Shown piece after piece: positions 39,401-52,487 of a stretch of 64,000 nucleotides of DNA; position 1 is the stretch's first letter; every line of letters begins with the position of its first letter. Where the stretch lies: NCBI GenBank assembly GCA_023053545.1, contig JAKZAN010000002.1, positions 6,630,790 to 6,694,789 of the forward strand. The letters are read 5' to 3'. Source of the DNA: Lepidurus packardi (lineage: Eukaryota > Arthropoda > Branchiopoda > Notostraca > Triopsidae). A program made the position numbers and the translations under genes. The notes beneath the pieces were generated by a model that saw nothing but the letters and a program-made list of their open reading frames with translations, did not search any database and was not told the DNA's origin.

Positions 39401-42400
39401 GCGAAACCACCATGGAAGACGTTAGCGAGGCGGCCGGATCCATGGACGTTCCTCCGGAGTTGGTTTTCCGGGATCCCGGGACCAAATGGCTGAGGCTGCG
39501 GGACCGGTCGCCCCTTTTCAGCTTGTCTGTGCTACCCACAAGAGAGAGTGAGTCTGGGCGTTCTTGCGGTCTCTGTTGATTAGCTTTCTTGGTGTTGGAT
39601 GGGGGCGGAGCCGAGGAGGCTAAAACGTGCGATTTATTTCGTTTTTCCGTGCTGCAATTGCTTGCTAAATGTGACATGCTTTTGGACATGCTGACCCGTT
39701 GCTGTGGTGCTACTTTAGCACTCGAGAGGGAACTGGGGGACGGAAGAGGGCCCTTTTCATGCAAAGCGGACAAAGGAGGCTGTTGCCGGCCAGCCCTGGG
39801 ATGGGACAACTGATCCAAACGGGACAGGGACACAGTCCTACCTGGCGTCCGCGGTTGGCTCAAGCTGTGCCGCGCGGAAGAAGATGTGGAGCCCTGGAAA
39901 GCCAGCGAAGACGCGTCTCGAGGCGAAGGCAATGTCGGGAAGATATCCGTGCGGCGACGGCGACCACCAGCCCCAGGTGTCATGGCCGACATGGATTGCG
40001 TCATACTGTCATCTAAAAACAAAAATATGGGAATACCCACCAGAGAAACCGACACAAAAGACAAAAAAGGGGAAAAAAATACGTTTTGTTAATTCAAACT
40101 TGGGGTCAATCATCAGCCAATGTTCCCCTCAAGACGAGCGTTCATGCACGTGCCATTGGGGGGAAAAATACAGAAAATAAAATACCGAAATTAAAACCAA
40201 AAATGTGAAAAAAGAAAAGAAATATTTTTGGAAGGTTTTAAAACAGGCATTGTTCCCAGCTCTGATTGCATGGTTAATTTGAGTACGGTTATCACAAATA
40301 GGGCAAGAAAATTAGAGTTGAGGGAAAAAGGCTATCCAGGACAATAGATAAAAGTTAGTTAGTAGAAAACCAAGAATAGCAAAAGTGACAGCGGCTTTCT
40401 AGAAACCTACAAGAAAGTTATGGTTATTGAAGGGAAACAGGGACGGTTCATGGCTCACGGAAACTGCGGAAGCGTCCGAGGCAAAGTGACTTAACTCGAC
40501 AGCTTTTCCTTGTTTCCTGTTCTTCCTTTTATAATAGTTTTCCTTTTACATTACATCATTTCAGCTGTATTTTTTGGCGAAAGATTCCTGAGCTTTTCTG
40601 TGACAAATTATCCAGTAATTAAAAGTCTTTCATTACTCGACACTTTTACACGGCTCGACACTTTAATCTTTTATAAAGATTTTAGGAATGAGAAGTTTTG
40701 AATTAAAATTAGAAGGGCCTTAATTCGTCAATCCGAGTTAGTACTCTTAATTCCTATTAAAGTTCTTAATCTAAATTAGAACTTGTTTATGTTCTGAATA
40801 AAAAAAAGCAAAAATTTTCAGCGTTTCAGTTGAAAATGTTTACGTTTGCGTTTAATGTTTACGTTGAAAATGTTTGAAATCTTTAAAATCCAATACAACG
40901 TCAAAATAGCCGGAAAACGTTGGAATACCAAAGAATATGTCCGTTAATTTCCAAATTCCCATGAGTTTAGAATTTCGTTCAGAAGTTTATTACTTGAATT
41001 ATATTGTTTAAGTTTCCATTAGAACTTCGAACATTCGGCTTAATATTCTTAAAAATCCAAAGCCAAACACAAGCGAAACGTTAAGCGTTCCTATTAAACG
41101 TTTAATTTCAATCCAATTGAGAAATTGGAGCTGTTTTACTATTAAGCTTTTCTGAAACTGCAAACGAACTATATTAATGGTGTTCCAATTAGAAAGTAAT
41201 CCCACTAAATTAAGAATAACGCTACGTAAAATAATGAAATTATTCTAAAATCACAAGGATGTTTGCTGCTGTGTATCTTCAGAGGTAAAGGCGACGAAAA
41301 AACACTAAACGAAGGTGAGCTTACTATCGTCTGTCGACCTTTCCAAATAAGGTTTTGTTATTCTCCAAAGGCCACGAAGGTTAGACAAACGATGTGTCTA
41401 AGGTGTCACTTTACCTTGAACCTCCTCGAATGTTTTAACAGTAAACCGAGATGTCTGGCGAGCAAACCTTCCTGGTCTAGCTTGAACCACTCACCTCCAA
41501 CCCGCGAATACCATCCCTGCATTGTTAGCATTCCCGGCAGAGGTAAAGGCCCTCCATGGTCCATCGAATACATGTCAGAAGAATCAGAAGGTGAAAGTTG
41601 GACGGTTTTTGAGGGTGGGGGAGAGGGTTGACCTGTTAGGAGCTTGTTGGGATGGGGTAGATCGTTTTCCCAATGCAACACCTGATACATGGACGTGGAA
41701 AGGGTTTGCAAAGGAGGCATGAACCCTGTGGTACACCCCTCAAAACAAGAGAAAAAAAACAAGAGGAAGAAAAGAAAGAAAACGAATCCCACCCAAAGAA
41801 ACCGACATATAGAACTAAATTCAATAAACCCATCCATCCAAGCACATTTCCATCTTAAAAACGTTCGTAATTCCTTTTCAAATCTTTCTCAATTACTATT
41901 AAGGAAAGATAGAAGGGCAAAAAAACTCACCGTCCATGTTTTTGTCCAATCCAAAGACAGATGCTGCTCGTTTCGTAACAGCGACGTCTTGAACAACGTC
42001 GCGTTCGACAGACGTGCGACCGACATAAGCGGACGCAGACATCACATTAGTGGTCGATGTAGCCCTGCCAAGATAAAAACCGAAGAAACCGTTTTATATG
42101 GCGAAACAACCCAGATTTGGAAAGCTTCAAGATGAATGGATGTCGAAAGAGTCGCTTTGCTATACCTTCGAGCACTCCAGTAAGCTGACAAGGATTCCGT
42201 GCCAGGATCCAACATTCTAGGAGTTGAGCTGCCGAAAGCGAAGACGTGAGAGCTTTCATTACGTCGCTTGCTGCCATCTAAACGCGATTCACGATCCTGC
42301 AAGACATTTACCGCAACATGAAATTTCGTTCAAAGCCTACAAGCGATCACACACCCAGCTTTCCTCCTCCCGAATTCCTTCAATATAATAAGAATACAAT

Positions 42401-45400
42401 AAATAAATAAAATACCTGGTTTTTGCGCATGATCGATTCCCTACGTTCACGTTCGACTTCCCAAAGAATCCGCTTGCGTTCTTCAACTAAGGACCGACGT
42501 TCAGCGTCGCGCAGTCGCTGTTCCTCTGCGCGTTTTCGGCGTTCTTCGTCTTGTTGCTCGCGGAATTTCAGCGTTGCTTGAGCCTACAAACAACTGTTTA
42601 CTAGCTAAATTGGGTATAATACTAACTTACGTGTTGCTTGAGCTCTTCTAGTTTCTTTTGCCGTTCTTCCGCTTGCCTTTCGCGCATTGTACGGATCTTC
42701 TCGTCGCGGTTCTTATTCTGCGAACCTTCACGCCCTGCGGCAGGAAATAAAAAAATAGAAGAAAAAAGAACTTAGACCAAGAACATTCATTAGGCACTTT
42801 TCCTTAGTTCGTGAGTCGTGCCAACGTCCAACTTTGCAGCCAAAAAACCATCGATCCATAGCATTATTTAAGTTACTGACACCCAAAAGGATCGGAGCAG
42901 AAAAGCTCAAACTGAAAACAATTTCAGATAATTTCGCCATGCTTTGCATTTCCAATTTGACGCATGCCATAAAAATTAGTCCTGCATTCGCTACACTCTT
43001 TAACCCCCTTCGAGTTTTCTTCAAAGAAAAGCAAAAGTCAAACGGCATTTTTGTTTTTCAGTCTCAATCAACCAGACAACATAAAATTGGGTCCCGTTCC
43101 AAAATTACCATGGAAAGTCACTTGCCAAAAGTCCTCCACCTCTGCAAACCAATGTAAACTGCGACGGCCTGTACAGAGACCAGTATATTGTTAAGAAAAA
43201 CCAAAGGTATTCAGGAATCAACCACGATTATCGAAGAAAGTATTATCTCTCAAAAAGACTACACTTTTTTTTGGTGTAACCATAAGGATGGTAAGGCATG
43301 ATTGCTGATTGGGAACATGTCGATCGTCCGAGGAGGCACCGGACTGTGTCCAATGCTCCGGTCGTTGCCCGTTAGTATGTAAAAGCTAGTCCACAGCCTA
43401 GTTTAATTACCCATTGAAATTTCCAACATCGCAAACCTTCCTTGTTGCTACACTTTTCTAGCTGTCAAGAGTCGTGGAAGTTCTTTTTTGCTTACAGTCG
43501 AACATAGGTTTTAAAAACCAAGAAGCAAAAAAACCTTAACGAATCTTCAATGCATTCTACACTATACAATACGATTACCCCTCCCCTTTACTCGCTCTAG
43601 GCCCCCATCTGAGCTACGCAACTTATAAATCATAAATATAAAGATTCTACTAAATGTTGTGGGTATGCGTTCATTTGTCATCACATAATGCAAAACGAAA
43701 AAGACCCGCTAATGAATAAAAAGGAATCCCAGACACAAAACGACTCGTGTCTAGTAACTCTTTCCAAGCGAAAAAAAACTCTCGACATGGCTCTCTTTCG
43801 AAGGATTTGCGAAAACGCCACAAAAAATACACAAATTTTAAAATGACTCATTTAGATTTTTTACATAAAATGTTACCTAGATTACGACGGTAGGATTACA
43901 ATTTCAATACCGATACAGAATTGCGGTATTTTAGTAATACGTCTCTGAAAAATTATCAAAACGAACTGAAATTGACGACAAAATATGAGAAAGGCGTCCC
44001 AATTCAGAGTTAATGTTTAAATAACAGATTTATTTGTTAAACTAAATCAAAGTAACTCGACTACTTTTAAGTCTCTCAACACGGTTTGGTTCCGAAGTAC
44101 TCCTCGAATCCTGCACTAATTGTTCCTAAAAAAAACTCGAATCACCGCCAATTGTAAGTTTGCAACAAAACATTTCGTGCTCTTCCATGCGATTATGCAG
44201 AAAATCGTAAAGACATTACTATCAAAAATGCAATTTCTCGAGACTACAGTTGTCGTATAGAGCGTTACGGCCAGCTAAGAGCAAATGCTCAAGCTGTGTA
44301 AAGCTTAAAAAAAAGAGCGTTAAGAAACTGAAAAATAAAAGCGTGAATTTATCGTCAGAAATGCCATTTTTGTGCGCAGTTTTGCAAACTGTTTTGTATA
44401 GCATTGCACTGCTCAACGCTACGTTCTTCTACTGGGGAAAACCACGAAAGAATAAAGGAAAAATGATACTCAATAGGCTTTAGCACACCATCAGCCAACA
44501 AAAAAAAATCTGCTTTTAACGGTATCTGTGAGCTTATGCCTTGTGTTAAGTTTCAATCAATGCATCCCGTTAAAAGACAAAAGAAGTAAGTCTGCCTGGT
44601 GGACAGTATAACGCAAAGGAGGTTAGCCAAGCGTCATTCTCCCAACGATCTAATCTAGCTTTCTGTTCCAACGCCTCTTCCATAAAAAAAAGGTGTAGTT
44701 CTAACAAATTTCCTATTTGTTTTACAACCATCTTTGGGACTCTTATTTTATTACTATTATTTTTTATACACTGTTCCAAGCAAGTTTTTGAACGCTCGTT
44801 CATGTCCGTTCACTTACAGGAAGCGATCCATCATTGACCTCTGGAGGCGTGACGCCATAACATACAAATGACTGCCTCAAAGTATCGATGAGGGATAATC
44901 CACGGATAACTATCCCGAAAGTGAAGATAAACCCAAGCCGCTTTGTTGTCAACCGTTCAACAGGAAACATGAATAAATGTCACTGATATTAACAACCACA
45001 GCAAGATAAGTTTGCTTGCTATCCATGAGCGCTTGTTTCAGGTCAAGGTAAAAAGTGCAATTGACTCCTTTGGTCAGATTTTTACCTGCATCAAGGTGCG
45101 CCAAGAGGCTAAAAGGAACTTAAACCAAAGCGAAATGCGACAGAAAAACTTACATAGCCACACGTTTCCTCGTCCCGCTGTTCGCACATTCAGTTTGTTG
45201 GGTGAACTGGATAAGGCACTCCTGCAACGCGCTCGCGAGAACTGATTCTGGCTCTCATTTTTACTCTGCGAGGGCTGATTTATTATCGATTCCGCCCGCA
45301 TGAGTTTGAGAGGAATTGTTTCATCCGTTTTGATTTTCAACTCGGCCAAATCGGCTTGTAACCAGCCAGAATCCATGGACAAAGCACGTTCGGGTAATAA

Positions 45401-45574
45401 GAGTAACTGGTCCACATCTTCCAGCACGTCTTGGACTGTCCATAAATGCCAAGTGGCTGGGGAATAACAACCAGGATCTGCGCTACTAGCGCTATTGGAG
45501 CAACTATTGTTGTTGTTGCTGAATGATCTCAGATCAAAGCTATGGGCGCGGGGGCCGATCACAAAACTCGCCAT
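33485..45574 (-). CDS. MAP7/ensconsin microtubule-associated protein (16 exons)
   Basis: Microtubule-binding kinesin-1 cofactor of 1,235 aa. Exons 5' to 3': 45574-45154, 42734-42631, 42583-42416, 42296-42166, 42064-41931, 41725-41495, 40012-39302, 39049-38777, 37841-37711, 37607-37125, 37044-36910, 36857-36618, 36533-36396, 36328-36234, 36143-35963, 33616-33485. They sum to 3,708 bases with every phase matching. An Arg/Glu-rich coiled coil (about 141-245) leads into FAFGSSTPRML (250-260), a MAP7 hallmark. A basic Ser/Pro-rich linker follows, then a second Lys/Glu coiled coil (about 895-1035), the MAP7 domain that binds kinesin-1 in this family. The last exon, 43 residues ending MAKR, lies 2.3 kb beyond its neighbour. 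The first exon is the least certain: its 140 residues resemble nothing I know, and another exon in the 2.4-kb first intron cannot be excluded. A pogo element sits in the intron between 37841 and 38777. Confidence 0.9.
35483..35751. mobile_element. Foldback MITE-like sequence in a MAP7 intron
   Basis: Outer arms TTTCGGAACA (35483-35492) and its exact complement (35742-35751), with imperfect pairing for about 25 bases inward. Inside lies a second exact pair of 14 bp: TAGTGCACAACCAA at 35561-35574 and its complement at 35665-35678. There is no ORF and no clear target duplication. It is inside the last intron of MAP7. Confidence 0.5.
38095..38260. repeat. Dispersed repeat, copy 1 (inside the pogo element)
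   Basis: About 165 bp that recurs inverted at 61448-61613 with roughly 80% match by eye; shared blocks include ACATTGCTTTTACGTCG, CCAGCCTACTAC and CAGTCAATTAAATGA. In the pogo element it lies just upstream of the ORF start, where a promoter or leader would be. The sequence beyond it also folds back on itself through AGCCTACTACG and CCCAGTCAATT. Confidence 0.75.
38358..38640 (+). pseudogene. Broken pogo/Tigger transposase N-terminus (CENP-B-type HTH)
   Basis: ATG at 38358 opens MATNKKNVDLNVKEKLQLI, then KTYDKLNSKIS. A one-base shift near 38445 puts the rest in another frame, where it continues QREAAVKLGVPQSSLSKVLK and then RYEINNNG, SRKRNR. In the original frame a stop comes at 38472-38474. 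The pattern KEKLxLI, then QREAA and SLSK is the DNA-binding helix-turn-helix of pogo-like transposases and CENP-B. Reading continues to about residue 90, and nothing resembling the DDE nuclease domain follows. It is inside the terminal repeats at 37904-38743 and therefore a remnant of that element. Confidence 0.75.
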
Positions 45575-46995
45575 TGTCTCACAAAATCGTTTTTTCCTCC
45601 CAAATTAACTCAACAAACGGTTGTCGCTTTAACGTTGACGTTAGACGCAAAAGATCTGCTAAGAATTCAAACGTCCGACATTTTCTAAAGTCATTGACTG
45701 AGAGAGAGAGAGACCAATCCACCAAGTTCAAGTTGTGAACAACGACTGCTCTTTCGGGAACTTCTTTGTGGCTTTGTGGAAAACTCCGGTCGCCGGTCCG
45801 AGACGGGAAAAACAGTCTTATTTTGGATCGTTTGGATGACCACAGATGATGGTCATGAGCCTCCAGGGATGTTTCAACCTGTGGGCTTTGGTTGAACGAA
45901 CCAAGGCAACATACTATTGCTATGGACCGGGGGCGAACAAAATACAAAATGAAAAATTGTTACCTGGCTTTTAATATTCGTCTTATCCGTTGTCTATACT
46001 ACAAAAAAGCTAAACTTACAAAACCTGAAACAGATATTCGGTCAATGCAAAGACGTTCGGAAACATAAAAAATATCAAGAAATACATAAAAGCAGAGAAC
46101 GAAAAAATAAATAAAAAAATACTGCCATGCAAATGCTGCACGAATTTGTGCTTTGCTGCCTGGCTGAGCTTGGAGACTCCTGAGTTTTAGAATACAACAC
46201 AACCAGAGCGTGGCTACTTGTTAAAAATTAGGGTTGAGTCCATTCCAGAAAGCTCTATATTGATAACATCCCTTTGTTTTCAGAGGCCTCTCACACAAAA
46301 AGACAAATACAATCGTAACCATACTCGAATTCGGAGGAATTTTACTTTACTGCGCTTTACTATGCTTTACTTTACCTTCCTTACTGTGCTTTAGCTTTAC
46401 CTGTGCTCGACTGCTTAAAAATAATCAAATCGGTCCAAAAGCTTCAAAATGTTTCGCGAACTTTATGAATTATTCAAGCATGAAAATGCACATTCCACTT
46501 TTCTGAATATCCGAACACGAAAAATTTGCTTGGTTAAACTGTTAACTACTGACCTCAATGGAGCTGTCAAAGAAATCCTCATATATCAAACACTAGAAAG
46601 TTTAGATCTGACTCCAACGAGATACATTAGCTTCATCAGCAAGACATTGGTGGTATTGGTCAACAATGAATAATAGACTAAATCCGGCAGCACTGAATAA
46701 ACCGGTCGGAAACGGAATAAGGCCGACAAAAACAATATTTCGTGTCGCCCTTTTAGCAACTTGGAAAGATTCAGAATCACAAGGTGGTAACTAATTTGAA
46801 TTCAAGCGAATCCTTATGCAAAACACGGGTAACAAGACCGGCTTTGCTTCAGTCATGCACGTTATTGACTGAATATCAGCAAGAAGCACAGTTACGGCGC
46901 CTGACGCCCACTTATAAACTGGGCTCCTCGCCAAGGCGATTCGTCAGCACCCTAATGTACCTCCAATAACGTTTCTTCGTACAAAAAAGGATATC

Positions 46996-47053
46996 TAACA
47001 TCTATATACAAAAGGGCCTCTACATAACATCTATACGCAAAAGGGACTCTACA
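46996..47053. repeat. 29-bp tandem duplication
   Basis: Two adjacent copies of a unit starting TAACATCTATA and ending CTCTACA, at 46996 and 47025, differing at three positions. Confidence 0.85.
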
Positions 47054-47178
47054 TCGGCTCCAAAAGGGAAGCAAAATGGAGACGATGACTCTGACCTACA
47101 CCTTGAAGCAATTGGGCGCCACCCTAATGACGTTTCGAATCACTTTTTTCAACGTTTTTTGACACGCGAAAGACCAAG

Positions 47179-47272
47179 ATGGAAAATCTAGCCAACTTGC
47201 TGTTGCTATTTGCATTGTATTCTTCCCATGAACGCCTTTCTTGTTATGATTCAGAGATTACACCTACGCAAG
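47179..47272 (+). CDS. Orphan signal-peptide-like exon
   Basis: ATG at 47179 opens 31 codons reading MENLANLLLLFALYSS, then HERLSCYDSEITPTQ, and stops at a good donor (CAAG followed by GTAGGTG) leaving one base. The hydrophobic core and following polar stretch look like a secreted protein's first exon. I find no downstream plus-strand exon to join: the next plus-strand gene, ACAT2, starts with its own ATG and has no secretion signal. It may be a relic, a first exon of a gene with small exons I missed, or chance. Confidence 0.2.
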
Positions 47273-48661
47273 GTAGGTGAAGGATATAAGCATTAAAAGT
47301 TGCGTGCCAATTTCCGACGCCGAACTTGACTCGGAACGCCCATTTCCGCACTGCTGACATCCTGACTTGCACATCTATGTGGAAAATACGACGCCACAAA
47401 TAAATACTCAGGACCTACAAACTCTTCCCAACCATCCGTCCACCTGCGTACACCTAAACACAAGGGAACCCGTTATGGCCTTCATAATCATAAAACTCCT
47501 ACACCTTGACCTTTTTGGCTCCGCCTCCAATGGATCAATATGGCTAACGGCTTTAGTGAACATCCCCCTTCACTAAAATCAAAATTTCATAACACGTCTG
47601 AATCCATAAATTAGAGACATCAACACGGGGTTTAAGTTTCTCTAGACGCTTATTTGTAAAGATTCAAGATCGATTTAAGCCAATTTTTTTACGGTTTATT
47701 ATTTCGGTCGCACGCTTAGCTTTTGTTGGGACATATGATGAGGACGGCCTAAGCTGTCAAACTTATATAGTAGGCCTCTCTAAATTACTTCGAACCGGTT
47801 TAAAGGGGCGTCAAGGAAGTGGCAAATTGGAACCTGAAACCTACATTTGAAGAACGAGTGATGGGTGATGACACTTTTTTTCAATGAGCCATGGCACTAT
47901 GGTTGAAAAGAGATTGCAAAAGCCAATAATAAGGCACGGATCAATTCACCCGGCGAGTTTCTTATTCAATCCACATCCAGACCAGTGGATTTCGCATCGT
48001 GTTACATCACGTTGACCAGTTAACATAACGGAGACGACTCTAACGTCTGAACCGACCCTTCGTTTTAATCAAAGTGTCTCCCATTCTTGGGGCTACGCTA
48101 ATTACGGGAAGGAAAAACAAGCGTCTTCGCTAGTACCTTTAGATGAAATCGAAAAAAACTGGTATAAATAGCTCATGGCAACATAAATTCAACGCTACGA
48201 AATTCAGTTCGTTCCAATAACAAGCCTCGTGAAATGCGGGCACAAACTAGAAGTGAGGACTCATTATGTCTAATCAATTCTTGACTTAGGCTAACCTTGA
48301 GCGCGGTTTTCGTGTGGGGGAAGGGAAGAAATACGTGTTCCAAATAAACGAACCAAACATAAATATTGTTCGTTTTCTTTTCTTCTTCAAGCCCGAATAC
48401 GACATTCAATAGACTCGCTTTTAGGCGTGCTCTGGGAAAAAATGCGTTGAAACCCCACGTCCTTGTGGCGATATCCCTTTGGCAAGGCAAAGGATACCAA
48501 GAATGTAGAATTTTCGCATTCCTCCCACCCCCCTCCCATGAGTTCGATACGAGAAGGCAATAACCTTATCTTCCGGATAGGTAAATAGAACGATTATTGT
48601 TTAACAGAGACCAACTGTGAAACTAGCACGTTTTTCCCTTTTGTTTTGACGCAAGGATAGT

Positions 48662-48695
48662 CACAGTATATAGGCTTATAAACCTATATACTGTG
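48662..48695. repeat. Inverted repeat with 13-bp arms
   Basis: CACAGTATATAGG at 48662-48674 pairs exactly with 48683-48695; the 8-base spacer CTTATAAA continues the symmetry with one mismatch. No gene overlaps it except the long intron of the alternative MAP7 transcript. Confidence 0.85.
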
Positions 48696-49279
48696 GAAAG
48701 AATTACAGACAAAATTAAGTAATAGAGATGGTTAAGATATTACAGTTTATACCGGTTTTTTACACGTGTGTACAAAGAAACTACTAATGCTTGCGCCCGG
48801 GTGGGGACTTGAATAAATAATTTACCACCGGATGTTGTGCATTGTGAACATCAAAAAGCAGGCAAGTCAGCCATCCACAGAGATAGCCCAAATATAGGCA
48901 AAATAATCAACAGCTGCTGCTGAACTAATGAACACGGCACTGGGTAAATGAAAATTAAAAGGTTGCTTCGTTTCAGTTAATTACAAGACTACGTGAGTAT
49001 GGAGTTTTGATATAAATACGTAAATCCAATTGACATCGAGGGAATAGAACGACTGATGCAAAAGCCGGTTGGTTCAGCTTGTTTTTAGCTAAACACATAG
49101 GCAAACCCAAGGGAAACTGGGCAGGGCTCGTTGATGAAACCGTTTCAAACAACCCTTTCTTTGAACACTTTAAACCGCATTAAAATCTGCTAAACTTGCT
49201 ATAAGCGTGGCTCAAATATACTCATTCTTAAAATAATAACAAGGTGAACTGGCATGCAAATTAACTATGAAAAACTTGC

Positions 49280-49325
49280 CTTCATTGGGGCCAGCAACAG
49301 CACGATTCTCAACGTCGTCCGCCAT
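49280..49325 (-). CDS. Alternative first exon of MAP7, GC donor
   Basis: On the minus strand ATG at 49325 opens MADDVENRAVAGPNE and reaches GAAG followed by GCAAGT, the consensus of GC-AG introns. It leaves one base, the phase needed for the exon beginning at 42734, and the join reads on as GREGSQNKNRDEK. The product would be 1,110 aa, lacking the 140-residue start of the other form and entering the coiled coil almost at once. A short acidic leader before the coiled coil resembles vertebrate MAP7 more than the other exon does. The AAAATGG start context is good. The exon lies 159 bp from the divergent ACAT2 start. Transcript data would decide. Confidence 0.55.
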
Positions 49326-49484
49326 TTTCACTGCACTATATCGATTATGTTAAGACAAATTCTGATTATCGGCGATAGCTAACCACTATCAAACCCGATA
49401 CTCTGTTCAGAGGGGTAGGTTTCGTCAACATCTCGAACAACGAGATAGGAAATCGGGGTGTCCAGTAAATTGTAAATATCAAGT
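49326..49484. promoter_or_regulatory. Putative bidirectional promoter, MAP7 / ACAT2
   Basis: Only 159 bp separate the divergent ATGs of the alternative MAP7 exon and ACAT2. The interval has no TATA box. It contains TATCGATT at 49339-49346, seven of eight bases of the DRE element of arthropod housekeeping promoters, and a symmetric TATCGGCGATA at about 49368. Arthropod housekeeping genes commonly share such promoters; activity here is inferred. Confidence 0.5.
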
Positions 49485-51110
<1,626 letters not shown>

Positions 51111-51257
51111 GTGCTTGCACCCTACAATATTGTGCCTTGATTTACCAAATATTTGCAAGTCACATTTTTTACCATGTTAGTCAATTTTAAAACCCAAGTG
51201 CCAATGACTACATAGGCTAGCCAGTTATTTTTCAGTTCAAATATTCGCTTTAGCTTT

Positions 51258-52487
51258 TTACGGAGCAACACAATTGCTTTGATTACCATAAAATTGGGTT
51301 AGATCATTATAGATCTTCGTTGTGTGAGGTTCTTCATGTAATTTGGCACATAGTTGGCACATCGCACGTGGACTCATGTCAGCCCATCCTGCGTGGACTT
51401 TGTAGTGAGGTTTCCACCAAAAATACTCCCGGTATGCAGTGTCATTGGAGTCTAAATACGTCAAGTACGCAGATAAGGCTTGCGGTGTGTATTCCAGGGC
51501 ATTAATATAAGAATGTTCAGGTAGAAAGCTGGCGTAATCTGCTTTTCCGTATACAATGGGAACCACCAAACGCTCAAAGACCAGGAATAATTTCTCTGTG
51601 ACGTAATCTTCGCACAACGAGTTCTCAAAGGATAAATAAAACTTGTAATTCCGTTCCAGCATTGCGTAACAAGTTGACTGGGAGATACTCAAACCTTTCT
51701 GGCGAGGGCAAGTCAAGTTCCCACCTTTCCCGTAAATGTGAACTGGAATGTACTTCTCAAGATCCTTCACGTAAAGCTCACGTTTACCTGGCGAGTTCGT
51801 CTTGCTTACAAACCAAGCCACTAGGTTATTTTTCGAATTTAGCAGACTTAAAGAAGGTTCGTCGAAGTTGCTTTTTAAATTGGTGGAACTTGCCGTGGAC
51901 GTGGGTTTGCTTAAACTTTCCAGGTACCCGTAGTTGAGTACTACGTCCGAATCTTGCTTGTACGTCATAGTCCAGTTAAAGTAATTGTTGTAAGAGCTAA
52001 GGGAGCTACTGAAAGCTCGAAGCAGAGTAGGAGGCTCCTGGGTAAAGAAAATGTAGTATTGGTGAGGCGATCGTTTGTAATGACGTCGAGCATGAGGCCA
52101 AGAGTTTAAACTTGCGCTTCGCAAGGCAAAGACGTGGATTAGTAAGGCGTCAAACTTCTCCATTGGCATGGAAGCGGTCTGCTGAGTGAAAAGTTCGCAA
52201 GCAGATACTGAACAATTGTGCTGCACAAAAGGTTCCTTGCCAGTGGACCCGAAGTGTTTCGTAATTAGTGGGTGAGGATGGTTATACAGGAGTATCTTCT
52301 TCCAAATCGGTTTTGATAAACTCCTGTCCGCAAGTATGTCTGTCTCTTGAAAGGCTAAAACGGCACTTGCGTTGATAAAACTCGGAAGAGTTTTAAATGG
52401 TATCAATTCTTGAAGCCAATACAAAGTCAATAATGTTGAGACAGCACAAACAACACACAATTTCATGTAATGGAAGTTTTTAGCCAT
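51258..52487 (-). CDS. Alpha-1,3-fucosyltransferase, GT10 family, copy A
   Basis: Intronless type II Golgi membrane enzyme of 409 aa that would transfer fucose from GDP-fucose to N-glycan or antenna GlcNAc. I start it at ATG 52487 (MAKNFHYMKL), not at the in-frame ATG at 52577, because the neighbouring paralogue starts MANKLNLSL at the same place. A short cytosolic tail is followed by a membrane anchor at about residues 8-25 and a stem. GT10 motifs: FNWTMTYKQDSDVVLNYG, KNNLVAWFVS, and FENSLCEDYVTEKLF at about 287-301. EYFWWKP and a C-terminal CQLCAKLH follow. N-glycosylation sequons occur in the stem and near the end. Core versus antenna specificity cannot be told. It lies tail to tail with ACAT2, 147 bp between stops. 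Confidence 0.92.
   Translation of the reverse strand: MAKNFHYMKLCVVCAVSTLLTLYWLQELIPFKTLPSFINASAVLAFQETDILADRSLSKPIWKKILLYNHPHPLITKHFGSTGKEPFVQHNCSVSACELFTQQTASMPMEKFDALLIHVFALRSASLNSWPHARRHYKRSPHQYYIFFTQEPPTLLRAFSSSLSSYNNYFNWTMTYKQDSDVVLNYGYLESLSKPTSTASSTNLKSNFDEPSLSLLNSKNNLVAWFVSKTNSPGKRELYVKDLEKYIPVHIYGKGGNLTCPRQKGLSISQSTCYAMLERNYKFYLSFENSLCEDYVTEKLFLVFERLVVPIVYGKADYASFLPEHSYINALEYTPQALSAYLTYLDSNDTAYREYFWWKPHYKVHAGWADMSPRAMCQLCAKLHEEPHTTKIYNDLTQFYGNQSNCVAP

Larger units (their letters stand above)
45575..49279. other. Region between the two MAP7 first exons
   Basis: Upstream of the first MAP7 start (45574), this is promoter and 5' UTR; for the transcript beginning at 49325 it is intron. 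A (GA)n tract lies at 45701-45712. A 29-bp tandem pair is at 46996-47053 and a 13-bp-arm hairpin at 48662-48695. Diverged CTTTAC repeats fill about 46340-46400. One coding-looking exon fragment (47179-47272, plus strand) is listed separately. Other open frames, such as 46449-46673 (74 aa), have no motif I can identify. Confidence 0.5.

Noticed and set aside
39385-40180. Several plus-strand ORFs
   Set aside because: Antisense shadows of the large MAP7 exon 39302-40012.
41725-41738. Upstream acceptor (TTGAG at about 41739) for the MAP7 exon
   Set aside because: It breaks the frame with the preceding exon; the acceptor CCACAG giving 41725 preserves it.
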